From: Phycisphaerae bacterium
GTDB lineage: Bacteria > Planctomycetota > Phycisphaerae > Phycisphaerales > SM1A02
NCBI GenBank assembly: GCA_002690755.1
Contig: NZFT01000063.1
Span: forward strand, 13,433-39,910
Length of the DNA: 26,478 nucleotides
Direction: 5' to 3'
Shown here one piece after another: positions 24,786 to 26,478 of this stretch. Every line of letters begins with the position of its first letter. Within the stretch, counting starts at the first letter, position 1. The notes beneath the pieces were generated by a model. It was not told the DNA's origin. It saw nothing but the letters and a program-made list of their open reading frames with translations, and did not search any database. The translations under genes and the position numbers were made by a program.

Positions 24786-26138
24786 TCAGAGGCCCGCGAC
24801 GTCCCACCCGTCCCGGTACTTGCGGGTGACGTACTTGTTCAATTCCGGCTGCCCGACGAATTGCATCCCCTTCGCGTCCCATTCCATCATCTGGTTGGGA
24901 TTCCGACTCGCGAGGGCGCCGATCGCGAGGGTCTCGGAGACCTTGCCCGCGTAGTCCAGGGGCGTCAGGCTCGGCGTACCACCACGGGCGTGGTCGACCC
25001 ACAGATGCCAGTGGTTTCCGCCCGGGGCCTGTGGCATCTCCATGTTCCGCTCCACGCCCTTGCGGAAGTAGCGGTAGCCGTCGCCGCCCTGCGGCACGAT
25101 GAGCGTGGCCTTGTCGCCGACGATCACCACGTTGTTCTGCGGAAGTTCGAACTCCGCTGGCAGTCCCAGCTGGGACGACTGGGGAAGGACCTTGCCGTCG
25201 TACCAGGTGAAGGGGATGTCCTCGCCGCCGGACTGTGCGTTGCCGGCGAACACCATCTTCACGATTTCCGTGGAGGGATACTGATCGTCCGTGCAGTCGG
25301 TCGCCTCGCAGATCACGGTCTTGGGATCACCGAGATCGAGCGGCTGGAACGCGGCATCCACGATGTGGCAGGCCATGTCCCCGAGCGCACCGCAGCCGAA
25401 GTCACGCACGCCGCGCCAGGCGAAGGGGTGGTAGGCCTTCCCGAGATAGGGCCGGTTCGCCGCGACACCGAGCCAGAGATCCCATTCGAGATTCGCCGGG
25501 ACCGGATCGCTCCCCGCGCCTCGGGGATTCCCCTGCGGCCACCAGCCGTTGGGTCGATCGCTCCAGGCGTGAATCTCCTTGATGCGTCCACAGATCCCGT
25601 CGCGAACGCCCTGCATGCATCGCTGCTTCATGACGCGGGAAGCGTTCTGGGTGCCCATCTGGGTCGCGAGATTCGGATTCGCGATCGCCTTCTCGCGAAG
25701 CGCGCGGCACTCGTGGACCGAGTGGGCCAGCGGCTTCTGACAGTAGACGTGCTTGCCGGCGTTCATCGCGGTCATCGCGATGACCGCGTGCATGTGATCG
25801 GGCGTGGTCACGGAGACCGCATCGATCCGATCACCCATGGTGTCGAACATCTCCCGGTAGTCGACGAAGGTCTTCGCATCGGGATGCTTCTTCGACGCCG
25901 AACGGAGATTGCCTCGATCGACGTCGCAGAGGGCGATCATGGTCACTTCGGGGTGGGCGGCGATCTGACCGAGGTCGCTCGCGCCCATGCCGCCGACGCC
26001 GACGGACGCCACGTTGGTCTTCTGGAGAACGCCGCCTCGACCGAGCGTGGGGCGCCAGCCGGCGAGCACGACACCGGTCGCCGCCGCCGACTTGATGAAA
26101 CTCCGGCGACCGAAGTTCGTGGAAAGATGATCCGTCAT
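24786..26138 (-). CDS. TAT-exported Gfo/Idh/MocA family oxidoreductase
   Basis: A 450-residue protein with a twin-arginine signal (Gly-Arg11-Arg12-Ser-Phe-Ile-Lys, then Ala/Gly/Val-rich to about residue 27). The Rossmann domain has Val-Gly-Val-Gly-Gly-Met-Gly at 46-52 and Ala-Leu-Cys-Asp-Val-Asp; catalytic-loop Gln134-Lys135-Pro replaces the common Glu-Lys-Pro. The C-terminal Gfo/Idh half has Gly-Cys-Gly-Ala-Leu-Gly-Asp-Met-Ala-Cys-His-Ile-Val-Asp and a terminal family extension. Such proteins bind NAD(P) before export and oxidise or isomerise sugars, often at C3. ATG 26138 is chosen over the start at 26183 because AAGGAG lies six bases upstream and the signal motif then sits correctly. It is downstream of, and likely co-transcribed with, the DUF1080 gene (99-base gap). 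Confidence 0.92.
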   Translation of the reverse strand: MTDHLSTNFGRRSFIKSAAATGVVLAGWRPTLGRGGVLQKTNVASVGVGGMGASDLGQIAAHPEVTMIALCDVDRGNLRSASKKHPDAKTFVDYREMFDTMGDRIDAVSVTTPDHMHAVIAMTAMNAGKHVYCQKPLAHSVHECRALREKAIANPNLATQMGTQNASRVMKQRCMQGVRDGICGRIKEIHAWSDRPNGWWPQGNPRGAGSDPVPANLEWDLWLGVAANRPYLGKAYHPFAWRGVRDFGCGALGDMACHIVDAAFQPLDLGDPKTVICEATDCTDDQYPSTEIVKMVFAGNAQSGGEDIPFTWYDGKVLPQSSQLGLPAEFELPQNNVVIVGDKATLIVPQGGDGYRYFRKGVERNMEMPQAPGGNHWHLWVDHARGGTPSLTPLDYAGKVSETLAIGALASRNPNQMMEWDAKGMQFVGQPELNKYVTRKYRDGWDVAGL

Positions 26139-26237
26139 GACGAGCTCCTTGCTGACCACGGCATCGGGCCGCGGTGATTCCATGTCTCTGGGGTGTACGA
26201 ACGATGCGACCGATCGGGTCGCTCGTCATCCTGAATG

Positions 26238-26478
26238 CTAGCGTTCGCTCGGACGATCGGCGCCTGAAATCCGCTTCACACGAAGATCCTTGTAGTGGAC
26301 GACGGCCCCGTGGCCGCAGAATCCGAGGTGTCCGGCCCTCCGGTCCAGCCCCGGGTGCTTCGCCCCGCTCCTCGTCCCGTTCGCGATCGCCTCGTCGAGA
26401 TCGACGTCCGTGATGACCACCCCGTTCAGGGTGACTCGGACCCGGCGGCCGTCGACTCGGATCTCCTCGTGATTCCAG
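26238..26478 (-). CDS. DUF1080 (3-keto-glycoside hydrolase type) protein, 5' part outside window
   Basis: The reverse strand is open from the window edge to a TGA at 26238, giving the last 79 or so residues of a larger protein. They read Trp-Asn-His-Glu-Glu-Ile-Arg-Val-Asp-Gly-Arg-Arg-Val, then Val-Thr-Leu-Asn-Gly, and later Gly-His-Leu-Gly-Phe-Cys-Gly-His-Gly-Ala-Val-Val-His-Tyr-Lys-Asp-Leu-Arg-Val-Lys, the end of a concanavalin-like DUF1080 domain where the GxxGFxxHG strand and the final Phe/Tyr-Lys-Asn/Asp-Ile/Leu-Arg strand are typical. Some members hydrolyse 3-keto-glycosides; others act as sugar-binding modules. The start, any signal peptide and other domains are not visible. It precedes the Gfo/Idh/MocA gene in the same direction, a combination known from 3-keto-sugar pathways. 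Confidence 0.83.
   Translation of the reverse strand, partial: WNHEEIRVDGRRVRVTLNGVVITDVDLDEAIANGTRSGAKHPGLDRRAGHLGFCGHGAVVHYKDLRVKRISGADRPSER

Noticed and set aside
1..26478. tRNA, rRNA, CRISPR array, insertion sequence or prophage
   Set aside because: No cloverleaf with TTC arm, no regularly spaced repeats, and no transposase, integrase or phage structural translation was seen on either strand.

Overview
The window is a GC-rich chromosomal segment from a planctomycete, most likely a Phycisphaerae-type organism. This rests on three signs in the sequence: a cytochrome-type DUF1549/DUF1553 protein followed directly by a DUF1501 protein, a surface protein ending in a short Pro-Ala-Pro-Gly / Ala-Leu-Leu-Gly / Arg-rich sorting tail, and several twin-arginine-exported sugar enzymes (a Gfo/Idh/MocA oxidoreductase, a TIM-barrel epimerase-like protein and a DUF1080 protein). 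I see no rRNA, tRNA, CRISPR array, transposase or phage gene.

Layout. 1-990 (minus): 5' part of a secreted M43-type zinc protease cut by the window edge. 1301-6440 (plus): DUF1549/DUF1553 and DUF1501 pair. 6489-7214 (minus): PAP2-like membrane protein. 7307-8788 (plus): APC-type amino-acid permease. 8766-9631 (minus): small ORF translationally coupled to a LuxR-type regulator. 9985-10700 (plus): PEP-CTERM-like secreted protein with a one-base frameshift in a C run, followed by a strong hairpin terminator. 10807-17299 (minus): two-gene operon of a secreted transglutaminase-like/alpha-beta hydrolase fusion and a 1401-residue formyltransferase-adenylation-carrier-thioesterase synthetase. 17435-18403 (plus): TAT-exported TIM-barrel protein. 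18435-19676 (minus): Cys/Met-metabolism PLP enzyme. 19677-20143: leader plus a degraded-looking ORF. 20144-22484 (plus) and 22506-23168 (minus): a CPA2 cation/proton antiporter flanked by two SYLF lipoproteins. 23257-24690 (plus): OprB-like porin. 24786-26478 (minus): Gfo/Idh/MocA oxidoreductase and the C-terminal end of a DUF1080 protein.

How it may work together. Most genes act at or outside the cytoplasmic membrane: macromolecule degradation (protease, DUF1549/1501 pair, hydrolase fusion), sugar entry and oxidation (porin, oxidoreductase, DUF1080, TIM-barrel protein) and ion/amino-acid transport. The most unusual locus is 10807-17299: a single-module synthetase that begins with a formyltransferase, carries what looks like a shortened condensation-domain remnant, and ends in its own thioesterase, placed four bases downstream of an exported two-domain hydrolase. 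It is predicted to make and release a small N-formylated amino-acid product rather than a long peptide, because no other module lies nearby.

All assignments come from reading translations by eye; no database search or structure prediction was run.
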